DNA of 64,000 nucleotides from Aquabacter sp965279295 (lineage in GTDB: Bacteria > Pseudomonadota > Alphaproteobacteria > Rhizobiales > Xanthobacteraceae). The DNA is taken from NCBI GenBank assembly GCA_965279295.1, contig CBDIHQ010000011.1. One strand, 5' to 3'. The position numbers and the translations under genes are program-made. The notes below the pieces were generated by a model that was not told where the DNA came from, did not search any database, and was given only the letters and a program-made list of their open reading frames with translations. Positions within the stretch are counted from its first letter, which is position 1. Each line of letters begins with the position of its first letter. This document shows, in pieces, positions 26,698 through 35,650 of the stretch.

Positions 26698-27774
26698 ATG
26701 TGGCCGTCCTCCCGTTTTCTCGACCTTGTCGGGATTGGTCTTCCCATCATCCAGGCCCCCATGATCGGCCCGAAGCCCGAACTGGCGCGCCATGTCAGCG
26801 CGGCGGGCGGCCTCGGCTCGCTCGGCTGCGCCTCCATGACCGGCGCGCAGGTCCGCGTCGAGGTCGAGGCGTTCCGTGCCTTCACGGACAAGCCCATCAA
26901 TCTCAACTTCTTTGCCCATCGTCCTTCGCCGCCGGACGCGGAACGCGCGGCGGCGTGGGCGGAAACTCTCGCCCCCTATTATCGCGAGTTGGGCCTCGAC
27001 CCCTTGGCGCCCATCCCGGTCGCGAACCGGGCACCGTTCGATGACGCCATGTGCGCGGTGGTGGAGGAGGTTCGCCCCGAGGTGGTGAGCTTCCACTTCG
27101 GCCTCCCCGCGCCGGACCTGCTGGCACGCGTGAAGGCGGCAGGCGCCATTGTGCTGGCTTCTGCCACTTCCGTGGCGGAGGCGCGGTGGCTGGAAGAAAA
27201 CGGCGCGGATGCGGTGATCGCGCAGGGCGCCGAGGCGGGCGGCCATCGCGGCATGTTCCTGAACCTCGATCCGTCCTTCCAGGTGGGCACCTTCGCGCTC
27301 TTGCCGCAGGTAGCGGACGCGGTGTCCGTCCCGGTGATCGCGGCGGGCGCGGTGGCGGACGGGCGCGGCATTGCCGCTGCCTTCGCGCTCGGCGCGGATG
27401 CGGTGCAGATCGGCACGGCCTATCTGCTCACCCCTGAAGCCGGACTCTCCCCGACCTATCGCGCCGCGCTGAAGGCCGCACCCGATGATGGGACAGCCCT
27501 CACGAACCTGTTCACCGGCCGCCCCGCACGCGGCATCGCCAACCGCCTGATGCGCGAGCACGGCCCGCTGAAAGCCGACATTCCGCCCTTCCCCACTGCC
27601 GCGCCTCCGCTCGGCCCGCTCAAGGCGGCGGCGGAAGCGCAGGGCAAAGGGGATTTCACGGCGCTGTGGTCGGGACAGGCGGGACGGCTGGCACGCGAGA
27701 TCGGGGCGGGGGAACTGACGCAGAGCCTCGCGGCCGACGCGTTGCGCGCGATGAAACGGCTCAGCCCCGCGTGA
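26698..27774 (+). CDS. Nitronate monooxygenase family protein
   Basis: A 358-residue FMN-dependent TIM-barrel protein of the 2-nitropropane dioxygenase group. It opens with LPIIQAPM, and the conserved QGAEAGGHRG motif near residue 180 includes the catalytic-type histidine. IAAGAVADGRG is the phosphate-binding strand. The family oxidises toxic alkyl nitronates to carbonyl compounds and nitrite. Its place right after nasA fits salvage of nitro-nitrogen into the nitrite pool, which is an inference. Its 3' end overlaps the convergent DUF971 gene by 14 bases. Confidence 0.85.
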   Translation: MWPSSRFLDLVGIGLPIIQAPMIGPKPELARHVSAAGGLGSLGCASMTGAQVRVEVEAFRAFTDKPINLNFFAHRPSPPDAERAAAWAETLAPYYRELGLDPLAPIPVANRAPFDDAMCAVVEEVRPEVVSFHFGLPAPDLLARVKAAGAIVLASATSVAEARWLEENGADAVIAQGAEAGGHRGMFLNLDPSFQVGTFALLPQVADAVSVPVIAAGAVADGRGIAAAFALGADAVQIGTAYLLTPEAGLSPTYRAALKAAPDDGTALTNLFTGRPARGIANRLMREHGPLKADIPPFPTAAPPLGPLKAAAEAQGKGDFTALWSGQAGRLAREIGAGELTQSLAADALRAMKRLSPA

Positions 27775-28129
27775 GCCCCAATGCCTTCAGGGCTTCGAGG
27801 TACCGGCCGAATCGCGCCTCCTGCTCCTCGCCGAGGGTGCGCAGGTATGGCCAGGCATAGAGGCCGGTCTGGTGCCCATCGTCGAACACCAAACGCACCG
27901 CATAGGTGCCGACCGGGTCCACCTCGACGATGCGCACCGTGCGCTTGCCGGGCACGGTCTGTTTTTCATGCGGGGCGTGTCCCTGAACCTCGGCGGATGG
28001 GCTTTCCACCCGCAGATATTCCGCTGGCAGCGTGAAGCTCGGCCCGTCCTCGAAAGTGACGACCAGCGCGTGCCGGTCCTGGACGAGGCGCAGTTCCGTG
28101 GGCCAGGGCTCGGAGGCGGGGGCGGGCAT
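27761..28129 (-). CDS. DUF971 (gamma-butyrobetaine hydroxylase-like N-terminal domain) protein
   Basis: A 122-residue protein with the DUF971 pattern WPTELRL, a central beta-rich region and YAVRLVFDDGHQTGLYAWPYLRTLG. Single-domain versions are widespread in proteobacteria and have been linked to Fe-S or molybdenum-cofactor neighbourhoods. Here it is divergent from moaA (153 bases apart), which fits. No catalytic residue set is known. The gene overlaps the end of the nitronate monooxygenase gene on the opposite strand. Confidence 0.85.
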   Translation of the reverse strand: MPAPASEPWPTELRLVQDRHALVVTFEDGPSFTLPAEYLRVESPSAEVQGHAPHEKQTVPGKRTVRIVEVDPVGTYAVRLVFDDGHQTGLYAWPYLRTLGEEQEARFGRYLEALKALGLTRG

Positions 28130-28282
28130 GATGTGCTTCCTCGGACGACGCGCCGAACGCGTTCACGTCACTTAGCCGCGATGTCGAGGGCGGCTCAAGA
28201 CGTCAGGCCTACCAATTGCGCCCGGGCCTACGATATATAGACTACACGCAGAAGCGGCCTAAGACCGCCGCGAACAACACAG

Positions 28283-29350
28283 ATGGGAGCGCTCACCTTG
28301 CGTCCGGTACTCCGAGACCTCAGCGATCGCAGCATCGGCGCGTCCTCCGCGCTCGGCCCGCTGGTGGATAATTTCGGCCGGCACGTCTCATACTTGCGTG
28401 TTTCGGTAACGGACCGCTGCGACTTCCGCTGCGTCTATTGCATGTCCGAGCACATGACCTTCCTGCCCAAGCAGGACCTGCTCACCCTTGAGGAACTGGA
28501 CCGCCTGTGCTCCGCCTTCGTGGCGCGCGGGGTCAAGAAGCTGCGCCTGACCGGTGGCGAGCCCCTGGTGCGCCGGGATGTGATGACGCTGTTCCGCGCC
28601 CTCTCCCGGCATCTGGAGACCGGGCGCCTGGAGGAACTCACCCTCACCACCAACGGCTCCCAGCTCGCCAAATATGCGGCGGATCTCGCGGCCTGCGGCG
28701 TGAAGCGCATCAATGTCTCGGTGGACACGCTGAACCCGGACAAGTTTCGCGAAGTCACCCGCTGGGGCGATCTCGGCAAGGTGATGGAGGGGATCCGCGC
28801 CGCCAAGGCGGCCGGCATCCAGGTGAAGCTCAACGCCGTTGCCTTGCGCGATGTGAACGAGCACGAAATCGCCTCCATCATGGAATGGGCGCACGGCGAG
28901 GGGCATGACCTCTCTCTGATCGAGGTGATGCCGCTGGGCGAAGTCGGTAGCGAGCGCGTCGACCAGTACTTGCCGCTGTCCGAGGTGCGCGAGACTCTCG
29001 CGCAACGCTATACGCTGTCCGATATCGCCTATCGCACCGGCGGGCCGGCCCGCTATGTCGAGGTGAAGGAGACCGGCGGCCGCCTCGGCTTCATCACGCC
29101 GCTGACCCACAATTTCTGCGAAGGCTGCAACCGCGTCCGCGTCACCTGCACCGGCACGCTTTACATGTGCCTCGGCCAGGAAGACGCCGCGGACCTGCGC
29201 TCACCGCTGCGGGCTTCGAGCGACGACACGCTGCTGCAATCGGCCATCGATGCCGCGATCTACCGCAAGCCCAAGGGCCATGATTTCGTCATCGACCGGC
29301 AGACCAAGGTTCCCGCCGTCTCCCGCCACATGAGCATGACCGGCGGATGA
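28283..29350 (+). CDS. moaA: GTP 3',8-cyclase (molybdenum cofactor biosynthesis)
   Basis: A 355-residue radical SAM enzyme. The SAM-cluster cysteines are Cys46, Cys50 and Cys53 (DRCDFRCVYCM). A C-terminal second cluster uses FCEGC plus a later cysteine in the CTGTLYMC segment. LRLTGGEPLVR is the GGEP motif. It starts molybdopterin synthesis from GTP. Its nearness to nasA suggests matched supply of cofactor. The chosen ATG lacks a strong ribosome-binding site; a TTG at 28298 is an alternative. The last bases overlap the csaA start (ATGA). Confidence 0.93.
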   Translation: MGALTLRPVLRDLSDRSIGASSALGPLVDNFGRHVSYLRVSVTDRCDFRCVYCMSEHMTFLPKQDLLTLEELDRLCSAFVARGVKKLRLTGGEPLVRRDVMTLFRALSRHLETGRLEELTLTTNGSQLAKYAADLAACGVKRINVSVDTLNPDKFREVTRWGDLGKVMEGIRAAKAAGIQVKLNAVALRDVNEHEIASIMEWAHGEGHDLSLIEVMPLGEVGSERVDQYLPLSEVRETLAQRYTLSDIAYRTGGPARYVEVKETGGRLGFITPLTHNFCEGCNRVRVTCTGTLYMCLGQEDAADLRSPLRASSDDTLLQSAIDAAIYRKPKGHDFVIDRQTKVPAVSRHMSMTGG

Positions 29351-29703
29351 GCGAGCAGCGCGCGGCAAGCCCGATCGGCTTCGATGATTTCCTTAAAGTT
29401 GACGTGCGCGTCGGCACCATCCTGTCTGCCGAGCCCTTTCCGGAGGCGCGCAAGCCGGCGTTCAAGCTGCGCATCGACTTCGGGCCGGAGATCGGCGTGA
29501 AGAAGTCGTCCGCCCAGATCACCGTGCATTACACGCCGGAGACGCTCGTGGGCCGGCAGGTGGCGGCGGTGGTGAATTTTCCGCCGCGCCAGATCGGTCC
29601 GTTCATGTCGGAAGTCCTCACCCTGGGCTTCCCGGACCCGGACGGGGCCGTCGTGCTGATCAGCCCGAGCGTCGCGGTGCCCAATGGCGGGCGCCTGTTC
29701 TGA
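29347..29703 (+). CDS. csaA: CsaA-type tRNA-binding domain protein
   Basis: A 118-residue stand-alone OB-fold tRNA-binding domain. It has the CsaA hallmarks DFLKVDVRVGTI near the start, KLRIDFG, and a C-terminal VLISPSVAVPNGGRLF close to the usual NG.R ending. CsaA has been described as a secretion-related chaperone in Bacillus and binds tRNA. The start codon overlaps the moaA stop, so the two are translated together, though no functional link is known. Confidence 0.88.
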   Translation: MSEQRAASPIGFDDFLKVDVRVGTILSAEPFPEARKPAFKLRIDFGPEIGVKKSSAQITVHYTPETLVGRQVAAVVNFPPRQIGPFMSEVLTLGFPDPDGAVVLISPSVAVPNGGRLF

Positions 29704-29768
29704 GGGCCACACGCCTTCAATTTTGATCCCGCATGCTCTAACCATCGATGTTTCGATGGGGCGGCGCC

Positions 29769-30662
29769 GTGTTCAACTGGAACGACCTGATCTACTTCCT
29801 TGAATTGGCGCGCCAGAGCCGGCTGATGCCGGCCGCGCGGCGGCTGAAGGTGGACCACACCACGGTCTCGCGGCGCATCGCGGAGTTGGAGAAGGATCTC
29901 TTCGTCAAGCTGTTCGACCGCAAGCCCGATGGCTTCGTGCTGACCGAGCAGGGCCACCGCCTGTTCGCCATCGCCGAGCGCATCGAGCAGGAGGCGGGAG
30001 AAATCCACGAATCCATCCGCGCCGCGCCGAGCGCGCCCACGGGGCGGGTGCGGGTCGCTTCCATGGAGGGCATCGGCGCCTTCTTCCTGGCGGAGCGGTT
30101 CGCGGAACTGGCGGAGAAGGAGCCCGGCATCGTCGTGGAGCTGGTGACGGAGCGCCACCTCATCAATCTCACCAAGCGCGAGGCGGACATTTCCATCTCG
30201 TTCGTCCCGCCCACCGGCCAGCGGCTGGTGGTGCGCAAGATGGGTCAGTTCCGCCTCGCCCTCTATGCCGCGCCCGACTACATCCGCCGGCGCGGCCTGC
30301 CGGCGACCATCACGGACCTGCCGGCGCACGCCTTCGTGGACTATGTGGAAGACCTTGTGGCGATCCAGCCGGTGCATTGGCTGCTGGATGTTCTGGAGCC
30401 GCCCAGCGTCACCTTCCGCTCCACCTCCATGCATGCGCAGCAGAACGCCATCGCGGGCGGGGCCGGCATCGGGCTGCTGCCGCTGTTTTCCGCGAAGGCC
30501 AATCCGCGCCTGATCCCGGTTCTCGCCGATGACGTGGTGGTGATGCGCGACGTGTATGTGAGCGTCCACGAGGACCTTGAGTTCATGGGCCGCGTGAAGG
30601 CCGTGATGCGGCACCTCACGGAGATCTTCAAGCGCGACAAGGCGTTCTTGCTGGAGCTTTGA
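29769..30662 (+). CDS. LysR family transcriptional regulator, next to the nitrilase gene
   Basis: With the GTG at 29769 the protein begins FNWNDLIYFLELAR, the usual LysR opening, and has 297 residues. An ATG seven codons upstream (29748) is the alternative. The N-terminal winged helix-turn-helix (AARRLKVDHTTVSRRIAELE) is followed by a periplasmic-binding-like effector domain. The nitrilase gene begins 107 bases downstream on the same strand, so LysR may control the nitrilase and perhaps the transporter/aldoxime dehydratase operon further right. That link is inferred from position only. Confidence 0.88.
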   Translation: MFNWNDLIYFLELARQSRLMPAARRLKVDHTTVSRRIAELEKDLFVKLFDRKPDGFVLTEQGHRLFAIAERIEQEAGEIHESIRAAPSAPTGRVRVASMEGIGAFFLAERFAELAEKEPGIVVELVTERHLINLTKREADISISFVPPTGQRLVVRKMGQFRLALYAAPDYIRRRGLPATITDLPAHAFVDYVEDLVAIQPVHWLLDVLEPPSVTFRSTSMHAQQNAIAGGAGIGLLPLFSAKANPRLIPVLADDVVVMRDVYVSVHEDLEFMGRVKAVMRHLTEIFKRDKAFLLEL

Positions 30663-30769
30663 GAAGGCGCGCAATGCGCTCTGCAAATTTCCACGGTTCC
30701 GCGCGGCGGCACTCTGGTGATCATGCAGGAAGGCGCATCCCCGCGCCGTTCGCATGGCGCAAGATCCCG

Positions 30770-31840
30770 ATGACCGTCTCCTATCCCCGCTTCAAGGCCG
30801 CCGCCTGCCACACCTCCTCAGTGTTCCTGGATTCAGAGAAGACCGCGGAGAAAGCCTGCGATCTGATCGCCGAGGCGGCGCGCGGGGGCGCGTCCCTGGT
30901 CGCTTTCCCTGAGTCCTTCCTGCCCGGCTTCCCGGTGTGGGCCGCGCTTCAGGCGCCGATCTACAATCATGCCTTCTTCCGGGCTTTGGTGGCCGAAGCG
31001 CAGAAGCTCTCCGACAGCGCCATCCGCACCGTCCGCCTGGCAGCGCGGCGCCACGGCGTGCACGTCTCGCTCGGCTTCACCGAGGGCACAGACGCCAGCG
31101 TCGGCTGCATCTGGAACTCGAACATCCTGATCGGGCCGGACGGCGCGATCCTGAACCATCACCGGAAGCTCGTTCCCACCTTCTATGAGAAGCTGGTGTG
31201 GGCGAACGGCGACGCGCGCGGCCTGCGGGTGACGCCGACCGAGATCGGCCGGATCGGCATGCTGATCTGCGGGGAGAACACCAATCCGCTGGCGCGCTAT
31301 GCTTTGATGGCGCAGGGCGAGCAGGTGCATGTCTCATCCTATCCGCCGATCTGGCCGACCCGCCCGCCGAGCGAAGAAGGCGCCTATGACCTCAAGCGCG
31401 CCATCGAAATCCGCGCCGGCGCCCATGCTTTCGAGGCCAAGGTGTTCAACATCGTCGCCTCCGGCTTCGTGGATGCCGCCATGCGCGAGGCCATCGGCAG
31501 CGTGAACAAGGCGAGCCTGGAGATCATCGACAATTCCCCGCGCGGCATTTCCCTGGTGCTCGACCCGACCTCGAACGTGGTGAGCGAAGTTCTCTCCGAC
31601 CACGAAGGCATTCTCTACGCCGAGATCGACACTGGCCGCTGCGTGGAACCCAAGCAGTTTCACGACGTGGTGGGCTATTACAACCGCTTCGACGTGTTCC
31701 ACCTGCAAGTGGACCGCTCGCCCCGCGAGCCGGCCCATTTCTCCGCCGATACCGCCGCAGCCGACATCTTCCCGCTGCCGAAGGCCGATTTGAGCCCGGC
31801 GGAAGATTCCCTGTTTGCGAAAGTGACAGGGGCGATCTGA
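30770..31840 (+). CDS. Nitrilase
   Basis: The ATG at 30770 gives 356 residues, normal for nitrilases; longer frames add a non-family N-terminus. The Glu-Lys-Cys triad is visible as Glu48 (FPESFLPG), Lys133 (HHRKLVPTF) and Cys167 (ICGENTNPLARY). The family hydrolyses nitriles directly to carboxylic acid plus ammonia. An aldoxime dehydratase on the opposite strand, about 1.2 kb away, would supply nitriles. Together they form an aldoxime-to-acid route that also yields nitrogen. Substrate range cannot be read from sequence; arylacetonitriles are attractive because phenylacetate genes are in the window. Confidence 0.88.
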   Translation: MTVSYPRFKAAACHTSSVFLDSEKTAEKACDLIAEAARGGASLVAFPESFLPGFPVWAALQAPIYNHAFFRALVAEAQKLSDSAIRTVRLAARRHGVHVSLGFTEGTDASVGCIWNSNILIGPDGAILNHHRKLVPTFYEKLVWANGDARGLRVTPTEIGRIGMLICGENTNPLARYALMAQGEQVHVSSYPPIWPTRPPSEEGAYDLKRAIEIRAGAHAFEAKVFNIVASGFVDAAMREAIGSVNKASLEIIDNSPRGISLVLDPTSNVVSEVLSDHEGILYAEIDTGRCVEPKQFHDVVGYYNRFDVFHLQVDRSPREPAHFSADTAAADIFPLPKADLSPAEDSLFAKVTGAI

Positions 31841-31881
31841 GCGGGGCCTTTACCTGGCGTTCTTTCCCCGGCCTTTTTTTG

Positions 31882-32000
31882 CCCCCTCCCCCCTTGAGGG
31901 GGAGGGCTGGGGTGGGGGGTATGGCGCCGCCAGGAACACCCCCGCCGGACCAAGTAGAGAGATACCCCCCACCCTGCCCTCCCCCTCAAGGGGGGAGGGG
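31882..32000. repeat. 119-bp palindromic repeat, copy 1
   Basis: The arm CCCTCCCCCCTTGAGGGGGAGGG followed by GGGGTGGGGGGTATGG is mirrored by ATACCCCCCACCCTGCCCTCCCCCTCAAGGGGGGAGGG. A variable middle lies between them (CCGCC.G.A...CCGGACCAAG.AGAGAG). Two further copies of the same build lie at 32051-32168 and 37839-37965. No gene is present. Confidence 0.75.
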
Positions 32001-32050
32001 AACCCCAGCCACCAACACCAACATCCCCGCCGTTTCCCCCTTTCTTTAGC

Positions 32051-32168
32051 TCCCTCCCCCCTTGCGGGGGAGGGCTGGGGTGGGGGGTATGGTACCGCCT
32101 GGAATACACCCGCCGGACCAAGTGGAGAGATACCCCCCACCCTGCCCTCCCCCTCAAGGGGGGAGGGG
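32051..32168. repeat. 118-bp palindromic repeat, copy 2
   Basis: This copy has the same orientation and design as copy 1, 50 bases downstream of it: C-rich arm, GGGGTGGGGGGTATGG, CCGGACCAAG, AGAGATACCCCCC and the complementary arm. The tandem arrangement suggests local duplication or repeated insertion. It lies between the convergent nitrilase and aldoxime dehydratase genes. Confidence 0.75.
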
Positions 32169-32754
32169 CTCCAACGGAGGGGGTAGGGCCCTCAACACCA
32201 ACATCCCCGCCGTTTCCGGCGAGGGGGGAGGGATGGGGAGTGGATGGCGCGTCGGCAGACGCGCGCCGAGGTGAAAGTTGATATCAGGGCCTTCGCCCCT
32301 CCACTCCCGCGCGGTGATTTATGGCTTCTCGCTGACGCCGAGTGGGTAATCAGTTCTCCCATTAGCACCGGACGAACCAGTCCCGGATCCATGCGTCACG
32401 CCCTTGGGCCTCCTCTAGCTAACGTTCCCGGGGACGTTAATCCCGGTCCCGTCGGACAACCGCCCCCCGCACCACACATCAGGTCGCTCCGGACGCGCCC
32501 CTCCTTGGTGCAAGGTGAAGGCAAGCTAGCACAGACGGAAGGAAAAGGGAATATAATCCTCTAAGAATATTTTCTTTAATTGCGCCAGCCCAAACTTCGC
32601 GCGGCCGTCTCCACCGGACCGTGGGACCTGGGCCGGGGACGATGTATCCCTGGCGATTATTGGCCCGGAACGCATTCTCGCGCCTTCGCCCCTTGGCTTG
32701 CGGCGCGACGCGCGATCTAAAAGTGGCGCGTTGAGCCATCCAAGGGAATTGAAA
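32169..32754. other. Gene-free stretch with possible structured RNA or decayed element
   Basis: Nothing here reads as a convincing protein gene. Several stem-loops are evident: GCGCGTC-GGCA-GACGCGC (32247-32264) and a TAACGT...ACGTTA inverted repeat near 32420-32440. An AT-rich patch at about 32555-32595 could hold the promoter of the small cysteine-rich gene at 32755. Possible open frames on both strands look like shadows of structured sequence. I compared it by eye with tmRNA, RNase P RNA, SRP RNA, 5S rRNA and common riboswitch motifs and found no match. Confidence 0.4.
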
Positions 32755-32982
32755 ATGCGCATCCAGATCGCCGCCCTCGCCCTTGCATTCGCCACCCTGT
32801 TCGGGGGCGCCGCGTCCGCCCAGCAGAGCGATATCGCGACCTATTGCAAGGCGGATATCCAGCGCCTCTGCAAGGGCGTCTCGCCGGGCGATGGACGGCT
32901 TATGGCCTGCCTCCAGGCGCACTCCAAGCAGATGAGCGTGGGCTGCGCCCAGGCGCTTCAGAAGATGAAGAAGAGCATGTGA
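32755..32982 (+). CDS. Small secreted cysteine-rich repeat protein
   Basis: The ATG at 32755 has an AAGGGA ribosome-binding site and gives 75 residues. A clear signal peptide ends at about ASAQQ (residue 22). The mature part has four cysteines in the pattern YC..DI..LC...SPGDGRLMACL...S...GCAQAL. That matches the cysteine-rich GLG1-type repeat (PF00839-like) found in many short periplasmic proteins of alphaproteobacteria. The cysteines probably form two disulfides. The function is unknown. It stands alone between the nitrile cluster genes. Confidence 0.8.
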   Translation: MRIQIAALALAFATLFGGAASAQQSDIATYCKADIQRLCKGVSPGDGRLMACLQAHSKQMSVGCAQALQKMKKSM

Positions 32983-33070
32983 GCTGGCGGAAGAACCGCC
33001 GCTTTCATCAAATCGTCCCCGGGATTGAACCGCCCGGGGACCAAGGCGCCGTGGACCAGGTGAGCGCGGG

Positions 33071-34126
33071 TCAGGCCAGCCGCTCGCCCTCGAAATAGCC
33101 CGACAGCCCGGTGCCGGGGGCGCAGTTGATGTATTCAAATGCCTGCCCGCCCTCCGGCAGCACATAGACCTCGTGCCAGGTGCGCAGCTGATTGGCCTTG
33201 CCATACCTGCGGTAGCGCGCGATGGCGGCCGAGAAGATGGCTTCGTGGGAGGGATGGCGCTCCGCCCATTCCTCCATGTGGCCCAAAGACAGGAAATAAC
33301 CCAGCGCGTGGGTCTCCAGCTCCGGCGTCCCCGCTGCGTCGCAGGTCTGCTGGAACCGCAGCGAGCAGCAGCCGGTGGCGCCCGCATTCTCCTTGAGATA
33401 GGCCATGCCGCGCAGCAGCGGCTCGCGCAGGTCGCGCATGTAATCTTCCGTCTGGCCGGGATCGCAGCGGCCCCAATAGGCGGCCGAGCGGATCACCGCG
33501 AGATTGGCCGGCGCCGCGATGCGCCAGTGCGCGCCCCGGGTCTCGCGCACCACAGGATCCTGCAACTGCGTCGGCAAAGGCGTTTCCAGCCGGTCCACCG
33601 CCGCCAGCGGGATGCGGTCGCGCATCGCGCCGTAATAGCCGCAATAGGGCGTGGGGTAGACCGCGACCTCGGACGCGCGGGACAAAGCGGCGGGATAGTC
33701 CTGCCAATAGAGCGTCTCCAGGCGCTCCACCGGCACCGTCATGCTCTCGCGGAAATATCCGGTCTCTTCGCTCAGCCGCGCCGGGTCCTCCCACCAGTCC
33801 CGCATATGGGGCGCTGCCAGGAAGGCATCGCGCGCCGCCGCGTCCAGCCAATAGGTGGCGACGATGTGGGTGTAGAGCCCGTTCTCATCCACCAGCCAGG
33901 CGTGATCGTGGACGGTGGGACCGCCCGGCAGCGCCACAGCAGCCTCGATCCAGGGAAAGAAGGACGCGGCATAGACGGTTTGCGCATCGCTCCCCTGGAC
34001 GCCATGGAACGTCACACACAAGTCTTTGACATTGTTCGGGAAACCGACGCACCAACGCTGCACCACCGGCTCGAAGCCATTCGGCTTGCGCAGGGGATGG
34101 ACACGGTCATAGACGGGCAAACCCAT
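33071..34126 (-). CDS. oxd: Haem-containing aldoxime dehydratase (phenylacetaldoxime dehydratase family)
   Basis: The ATG at 34126 (GGAGG ribosome-binding site) gives 351 residues, the family length. The sequence opens with a conserved RKPNGFEP-like segment. It is rich in Trp and Tyr, and near residues 273-294 it has a histidine-rich stretch (His273, His283, His291, His294) where the haem-ligating and catalytic histidines are expected; I cannot say which is which. The enzyme dehydrates aldoximes to nitriles. It lies 22 bases after livF and so looks like the last gene of the transporter operon. The nitrilase gene converges on it. Oxd genes usually accompany nitrile-degrading enzymes, which supports the call. 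Confidence 0.88.
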   Translation of the reverse strand: MGLPVYDRVHPLRKPNGFEPVVQRWCVGFPNNVKDLCVTFHGVQGSDAQTVYAASFFPWIEAAVALPGGPTVHDHAWLVDENGLYTHIVATYWLDAAARDAFLAAPHMRDWWEDPARLSEETGYFRESMTVPVERLETLYWQDYPAALSRASEVAVYPTPYCGYYGAMRDRIPLAAVDRLETPLPTQLQDPVVRETRGAHWRIAAPANLAVIRSAAYWGRCDPGQTEDYMRDLREPLLRGMAYLKENAGATGCCSLRFQQTCDAAGTPELETHALGYFLSLGHMEEWAERHPSHEAIFSAAIARYRRYGKANQLRTWHEVYVLPEGGQAFEYINCAPGTGLSGYFEGERLA

Positions 34127-34148
34127 TGTTTCCTCCTTGCGGGATGTC

Positions 34149-34877
34149 TCAGTGGACCCCGAAATAAGCCTTGTGCAGTTCGCCATCCTGCTTCAGCGCA
34201 TCGGTCGTGCCCGAGGCGACGACCTGGCCCTGGACCAGCACATAGCCGTCATCCGCAACATCGAGCGTCTGCCGCACGTTCTGCTCCACCAGCAGGATCG
34301 AGAGCCCTTGCTCCTTCAGCCGCCGGATGATGCCGAACACCTCGGACACGAACAGCGGCGAGAGCCCGAGCGAGGGCTCGTCGAACACCACCAGTTCGGG
34401 ATCGGTCATCAGCCCGCGCGCGATGGAGAGCATGGACCGCTCGCCGCCGGACAGCGTGCCGGCAAGCTGGGCGCGGCGCTCCTTCAGGCGCGGGAAGGTC
34501 TCGAACAGCCCGTCCATGCGCGCAGCGAGCTTTCGGCCGTCCCGCTCCAGCAAGCCGCCGACCTTCAGGTTCTCAAGGACTGTCATGCGCGGCAGCACGC
34601 GATTGCCCTCCGGCACGGTCGCGATGCCAAGCGCGGCGATCTTGTGGGTGGGCAGATTGGTGATGGTCTCGCCGCCGAACGCCACCTCGCCCCGCCGCAC
34701 CTTGTTGAGGCCGAGGATGGCGCGGATGAGCGTGGATTTCCCGGCGCCGTTGGCGCCGAGGATGCAGGTGACGCGGCCCGGCTTCACCTCGATGGAGACA
34801 TCGCGCAGCACATCCGCGCGGTCATAGCCGGCGGCGATGCCCATGACCGAGAGCTTGCGGGTGGCGGTGATCGTCAT
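34149..34877 (-). CDS. livF: Branched-chain-amino-acid-type ABC transporter ATPase (LivF-like)
   Basis: A 242-residue ATPase. Walker A is GANGAGKST, the signature is LSGGERSMLSIARGL and Walker B is LVVFDEPSLGLSP. The LSP and QNV..L features mark the LivF subgroup. It overlaps livG by four bases and is followed by the aldoxime dehydratase after 22 bases. HAAT-family systems import branched-chain amino acids, urea, amides or aromatic acids. The ligand here may be an aldoxime, nitrile or related compound, which is an inference from oxd being in the operon. Confidence 0.88.
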   Translation of the reverse strand: MTITATRKLSVMGIAAGYDRADVLRDVSIEVKPGRVTCILGANGAGKSTLIRAILGLNKVRRGEVAFGGETITNLPTHKIAALGIATVPEGNRVLPRMTVLENLKVGGLLERDGRKLAARMDGLFETFPRLKERRAQLAGTLSGGERSMLSIARGLMTDPELVVFDEPSLGLSPLFVSEVFGIIRRLKEQGLSILLVEQNVRQTLDVADDGYVLVQGQVVASGTTDALKQDGELHKAYFGVH

Positions 34878-35650
34878 TGCGCGCTCCCGAGATAGGCGGT
34901 CTGCACCTGCGGGTTGGAGATCAGGGCATCGAACGACCCCTCGAAGATCTTCTTGCCGAAGTTCAGCACCACGCAGCGGTCGGAGACGCGGCGGATCACG
35001 TCCATCTCATGCTCCACCAACACCACCGCGAGATCCGGCATCTCCGCTCGAAACGCCAGCAGGTCGTCCATCAGGCGCCGGGTTTCCTCATGGGTCATCC
35101 CGGCGGACGGCTCGTCCAGCAGCAGCAGGCGCGGGGCGCCGATGAGCGCGCGGCAGATTTCGATGCGGCGCCGGTCGATCATGGTGAAGGCGCCGGCGGG
35201 CTGGAACAGATTGGCCGCGATGGCGGGGTTGAAACGCTGGGTCAGACCCCGCGCCCGCGCCACCAGGGCATCCAGCTCGGCCTTGAACTTGGCCCGCCGC
35301 ACAAGGGTGGAGAACAGCCCGAGATCGAGGCGCCCCAATGCACCAAGCGCAATATTGTCGAACACGCTCTGGTCCAGCATCAGCCGCGAGCGCTGGAAGG
35401 TGCGGGCGATGCCGGCGCGGCCCACCACTTGCGGCGACTTGGCGAACAGGTCGCTGTCCTCGAACGTCACCGCGCCGGAGGAGGGCTTGTAGAGGCCGGT
35501 CAGCACGTTGAAGAAGGTGGTTTTGCCCGAGCCGTTCGGGCCCACGAGGCCCACCGTCTCGCCACGCTTGAGGGAGATATCGAGACCATCCAGCGCCACC
35601 AGGCCGCCGAAGCGCATGGTGAGGCCGGAGCAGGCGAGAAGCGTGCTCAT
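34874..35650 (-). CDS. livG: Branched-chain-amino-acid-type ABC transporter ATPase (LivG-like)
   Basis: A 258-residue ATPase with Walker A GPNGSGKTT, the LivG-type insertion (GIARTFQRSRLM) and Walker B LLLLDEPSAGMTHEE. It pairs with LivF to drive the transporter. Start and stop overlap livM and livF by four bases each, so the genes are translationally coupled. The C-terminal FGKKIFEG...AYLG segment is normal for the family. Confidence 0.88.
   Translation of the reverse strand: MSTLLACSGLTMRFGGLVALDGLDISLKRGETVGLVGPNGSGKTTFFNVLTGLYKPSSGAVTFEDSDLFAKSPQVVGRAGIARTFQRSRLMLDQSVFDNIALGALGRLDLGLFSTLVRRAKFKAELDALVARARGLTQRFNPAIAANLFQPAGAFTMIDRRRIEICRALIGAPRLLLLDEPSAGMTHEETRRLMDDLLAFRAEMPDLAVVLVEHEMDVIRRVSDRCVVLNFGKKIFEGSFDALISNPQVQTAYLGSAQ

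Noticed and set aside
32244..32564. 106-codon plus-strand frame and overlapping minus-strand frame in the gene-free stretch
   Set aside because: Proline/serine/arginine-rich, no start context, and both strands open at once; more likely structured non-coding sequence.
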